Source: Alphaproteobacteria bacterium | GTDB taxonomy: Bacteria > Pseudomonadota > Alphaproteobacteria > Micavibrionales > UBA1664 | Direction: 5' to 3' | NCBI GenBank assembly: GCA_018969935.1 | Contig: JAGWXJ010000027.1 | Location: 1-18,005 of the forward strand | DNA: 18,005 nucleotides | Shown here: piece after piece, positions 15,269 through 18,005 of the stretch | Layout: every line of letters starts with the position of its first letter | Numbering within the stretch: position 1 is the first letter of the stretch | Made by a program: the position numbers and the translations under genes | The notes under the pieces: model-generated | What the model was told of the DNA's origin: nothing | What the model saw: only the letters and a program-made list of their open reading frames with translations | Databases searched by the model: none

Positions 15269-16240
15269 ATGTTTTTCGCTTATTCCTTCAAGAAGAAAAT
15301 GAAGTCAGCCGGTGTGCCGCCCGTGACCAACCATCACATCAATTATGCAGCCTATGTTTCCCCCGATACCGCTACGGGCAAGGGTAAGCGCCGTATCACT
15401 TTCCCTACATTCCTGATGGCTTCTGCCGCCTGCCTCATGCTGGCCCATGTGGTTGCGCGCCCATCCCTTGATGAAGTGCAGCAGGCTGCCTTCGATATAG
15501 CCGCACCTGCCATTGCCATGGCGCAAGGCCCGATGGATGCCGTACGTTCCAAAATTTCCGCTGTTTCCGATCTGCTTGTGCTTCACGATGAAAACGCGGC
15601 CCTGCGCGCCGAGAACGAAAAGCTGAAGGAGTGGTATCAGGCTGCCCTGATGCTTGAATCCGAAAACAAGGCGTTACGCGGCCTTCTTAATGTGGGTACC
15701 GCACCCGCTGAAAAATTTATAACCACGCGCGTGATTGCCGATGGTTCTTCCACATACGCAAAAAGCATCGTCATTGAAGGCGGCCGTGGTACAGGCATCA
15801 TCAAGGGCCAAGGCGTCATGAGCCGTGATGGCCTGCTTGGCCGTGTGATCGAGGCCGGTACGCGCACCGCGCGCGTCCTGCTTTTGCAGGACGTGAACTC
15901 GCGTATCCCCGTGCTTGTCGAAGGCAGCAACGAGCGCGCCATTCTGGCCGGTACCAACGATACGAAGCCCGTACTTGACCACCTTGCAAACGACCACAAA
16001 ATCACCAACGGCCAACGTGTGATTACATCGGGCCTTGGCGGTTTGTTCCCGTTCGGGATTCCGATTGGCGAAACCGTTGTGAAGGCCGATGGTAGCGTTG
16101 AGGTAGCTTTGTACGCCGACCCCGAGCGCAACCAGCATGTGCAGGTTGTCGATTACGGTATCAAGCCCTTGCTGAACGACCCTACGTACTCTGCCTCCGC
16201 TTCCGTTGAAACGGACGCCGACAGTTTCGAACCGAACTGA
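15269..16240 (+). CDS. mreC: Rod-shape-determining protein MreC
   Basis: This is a periplasmic scaffold of the elongasome that links MreB to PBP2. From the ATG at 15269 it has 323 residues: a short cytoplasmic part, one membrane helix (~45-63), a coiled coil (~95-140, with DENAALRAENEKLKEW) and the twin beta-barrel domain carrying MSRDGLLGRVIEAGTRTARV and the SGLGGLFPFGIPIGE segment diagnostic of MreC. The start is uncertain. The frame is open back to a TTG at 15245, and ATG at 15299 (MKSAGVPPV) would also give a complete protein; none has a strong ribosome site. It lies 54 bases after mreB and 10 bases before mreD. Confidence 0.93.
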   Translation: MFFAYSFKKKMKSAGVPPVTNHHINYAAYVSPDTATGKGKRRITFPTFLMASAACLMLAHVVARPSLDEVQQAAFDIAAPAIAMAQGPMDAVRSKISAVSDLLVLHDENAALRAENEKLKEWYQAALMLESENKALRGLLNVGTAPAEKFITTRVIADGSSTYAKSIVIEGGRGTGIIKGQGVMSRDGLLGRVIEAGTRTARVLLLQDVNSRIPVLVEGSNERAILAGTNDTKPVLDHLANDHKITNGQRVITSGLGGLFPFGIPIGETVVKADGSVEVALYADPERNQHVQVVDYGIKPLLNDPTYSASASVETDADSFEPN

Positions 16241-16250
16241 TTTTCTTACG

Positions 16251-16772
16251 ATGATTGCCGTACCGCCAGCCATACGCGCCGTGCCGGCAGTGGCTTTCAC
16301 GCTGCTTTTGGCGGCTGTGTCCATGCAATCATTCGAGTTATCCTCGCTGCTTACCATCAATATGCTTTTGCTGCTGCATCCGCTTTATTTCTGGGGGATG
16401 TACAGGCCACAGATATTTCCGGTCTGGCTCGTGTTTTTGCTTGGTTTCCTGATTGATCTGATATCAGGCAGGCTTTTGGGCCTGAACGCATTTTTGCTGG
16501 TGTTTATCCAGCAGCTCATTATGCGGCAGCAGCGTTATCTTCTTAGCCAGCCCTTTGCCACGCAGTGGGCCGCCATCATGGTGGCGGCGCTTGCAGCCGA
16601 GATGGCGCGCTGGGTTGTCATGATTGCGGTTACGATGACGTTTTTCTCGCCCGCGTCCGCCCTTACATCGGCAGTATGCAGTGCCGCGCTTTACCCCATT
16701 ACGGCCCTTGTGATGCAGATGTGCCTTCGGCTAATCTCGCCGGACAGACACCATTCCGGACTTGAAGGCTGA
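16251..16772 (+). CDS. mreD: Rod-shape-determining membrane protein MreD
   Basis: A 173-residue, very hydrophobic inner-membrane protein with about five or six predicted helices (AVAFTLLLAAVSMQSF, LLTINMLLLLHPLYFWGMY, PVWLVFLLGFLIDLISG, MVAALAAEMARWVVMIAV and others). The FLLGFLIDLISGRLLGLNAF segment is the MreD hallmark (GLLxD...G.plGl). Length is close to E. coli MreD (162). I chose the ATG at 16251, just after the mreC stop; an in-frame ATG at 16206 would overlap mreC and add a polar N-terminus. Its stop overlaps the next start by one base, so it is coupled to mrdA. Confidence 0.92.
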   Translation: MIAVPPAIRAVPAVAFTLLLAAVSMQSFELSSLLTINMLLLLHPLYFWGMYRPQIFPVWLVFLLGFLIDLISGRLLGLNAFLLVFIQQLIMRQQRYLLSQPFATQWAAIMVAALAAEMARWVVMIAVTMTFFSPASALTSAVCSAALYPITALVMQMCLRLISPDRHHSGLEG

Positions 16773-18005
16773 TGGACAGCGATAAGGAACGCCTCATATC
16801 GTTCACGCGGCGCGCGCTTGTGCTTGGCGGCATGAAGGGCGCTTTGCTGGCCACGCTTGCGGCGCGGCTTGGCTGGTTGCAACTGGCCGAGGCGTCGCAC
16901 TTCAAGACACTGGCCGAGAACAACCGCATCAACATGAAGCTGCTTGCGCCCGTGCGCGGGCTTATCCATGACCGCAGCGGAGTGAAGCTTGCAACCAACG
17001 AGCAGGCTTTCCGTGTCCAGATAACGCCCGAGCAAACGGACGATATGGAAGGTTCGCTGGATCGTCTTTCGCGTATCCTTGCTTTGCGTCCATCCGAAAA
17101 AAGCGCGGTGCTGACACGCGCCAAACAGCAACCGGGTTTCATACCCATCGAAATCATCAACAACCTTTCGTGGGAGCAGGTGGCCGCCATTGAAGTGAAT
17201 ATGCCGGATTTGCCCGGTATTTCCATTGATGTGGGCCAGCGACGCTTTTACCCCGAAGGGCCTGCAACCGCGCATGTTGTGGGTTATGTCGGTTCGGTCG
17301 CCAAGGATGACCAGAATGGTGACCCCGTGCTCAGCCTGCCGGGTTTTCGTGTTGGAAAAACTGGTCTGGAAAAGGCTTTTGAAAACGATTTGCGCGGTGT
17401 TGCCGGTGCCAGCCGTATTGAGGTCAATGTATCGGGCCGCATGGTGCGCGAGCTTGACCGTGACGAGGGCGAGCAGGGCACCAACCTTACACTGACAGTT
17501 GATCTGGAATTACAAAAGAGCGTGCAGAACGCGCTCGCGCGCGAAAAAAGCGCATCGGCGGTGGTGCTGGATGCGTATACAGGGGCTGTTTATGCGCTTG
17601 CGTCCAGCCCATCATTTGACCCGAACCTGTTTACAACCAGCATTCCGCAAGACACTTGGGATGCGCTGATGAACGATGATGCGCACCCTCTGAACAACAA
17701 GGCGGCTGGCGGCGTATACCCACCCGGTTCAACCTTCAAGATGATGACGGCGATGGCTGGCCTTGAAACGGGCGTTATCAAGCCAACCAGCCGTGTGTAT
17801 TGCCCCGGCCATTATGATATCGGCGACCACCGTTTCCATTGCTGGAAGAAAGGCGGGCATGGCAGCGTGGACCTTAAAGGGGCGCTGGCCCAAAGCTGCG
17901 ATACGTTCTTTTACAGCTTTTCACGGGATATCGGCATCGACCGCATTGCCGCGGTTGCGCGGCGTTTTGGGCTTGGGCAGCTTTATGATTTCGAATTGCC
18001 CGAGG
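16772..18005 (+). CDS. mrdA: Penicillin-binding protein 2 (elongasome transpeptidase), 5' part
   Basis: The gene begins at an ATG sharing one base with the mreD stop and runs off the right edge after 411 codons, about two thirds of a usual PBP2 (~630 residues). It crosslinks peptidoglycan during lateral growth. A cytoplasmic start and one membrane helix (~13-36) are followed by the PBP-dimerisation domain with LLAPVRGLIHDRSGVKLATN (~54-73) and GKTGLEKAFENDLRG. The transpeptidase domain shows the catalytic PPGSTFK (S320, K323) and the second motif SCD (375-377). The third motif (KTG) lies outside the window. The order mreBCD-mrdA is standard and rodA would be expected next. Confidence 0.95.
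   Translation, partial: MDSDKERLISFTRRALVLGGMKGALLATLAARLGWLQLAEASHFKTLAENNRINMKLLAPVRGLIHDRSGVKLATNEQAFRVQITPEQTDDMEGSLDRLSRILALRPSEKSAVLTRAKQQPGFIPIEIINNLSWEQVAAIEVNMPDLPGISIDVGQRRFYPEGPATAHVVGYVGSVAKDDQNGDPVLSLPGFRVGKTGLEKAFENDLRGVAGASRIEVNVSGRMVRELDRDEGEQGTNLTLTVDLELQKSVQNALAREKSASAVVLDAYTGAVYALASSPSFDPNLFTTSIPQDTWDALMNDDAHPLNNKAAGGVYPPGSTFKMMTAMAGLETGVIKPTSRVYCPGHYDIGDHRFHCWKKGGHGSVDLKGALAQSCDTFFYSFSRDIGIDRIAAVARRFGLGQLYDFELPE

Overview
The window looks like a chromosomal segment of a Gram-negative alphaproteobacterium. The evidence is a zinc-ligand-free bL36 (41 codons), an mreB-mreC-mreD-mrdA run of alphaproteobacterial type, moderately high GC, and a three-part type I secretion system (T1SS). 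A Rhodospirillales- or Micavibrionales-like lineage would fit, but I cannot fix the genus from the sequence alone.

Left part (1-6574, + strand): a tightly overlapping operon. It encodes the C-terminal part of a TolC-family outer-membrane channel, a LapB/LssB-type ABC exporter with a degenerate C39-like N-terminal domain, an HlyD/LapC-type membrane-fusion protein, and a CHASE2 class III adenylate cyclase. Junctions are stop/start overlaps or a one-base gap, so these genes are almost certainly co-transcribed.

Middle part (6580-13772, - strand): a 1950-residue cysteine-free giant protein converges on the cyclase gene with a 5-bp gap. It has a FecR-like N-terminal domain, a Q/N/G/P-rich linker ending in 18 consecutive prolines, cadherin-like repeats, seven FG-GAP-like propeller motifs and an RTX-like C-terminal region. 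It has no Sec signal and is the obvious candidate substrate of the T1SS encoded opposite it. Upstream of it on the same strand lies a cyclic-nucleotide-binding (CNBD)-EAL protein with an intact cAMP-type phosphate-binding cassette and all visible EAL catalytic motifs.

Right part (13841-18005, + strand): core genes. These are rpmJ with its own promoter and a strong intrinsic terminator, then the cell-shape genes mreB, mreC, mreD and the start of mrdA (PBP2), which runs off the right edge.

The main idea is that exporter, giant surface protein, cAMP synthase and a cAMP-sensing c-di-GMP phosphodiesterase form one functional locus. The FecR domain may stay in the periplasm, where the CHASE2 sensor also sits, and cAMP may lower c-di-GMP through the CNBD-EAL enzyme to control adhesion. 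The domains and catalytic residues are seen directly; the wiring is inference. There is no gene-free stretch over 300 bases: the largest gaps are 12433-12575, 13773-13897 and 14024-14176. I see no tRNA, rRNA, CRISPR array, insertion sequence or attachment site.
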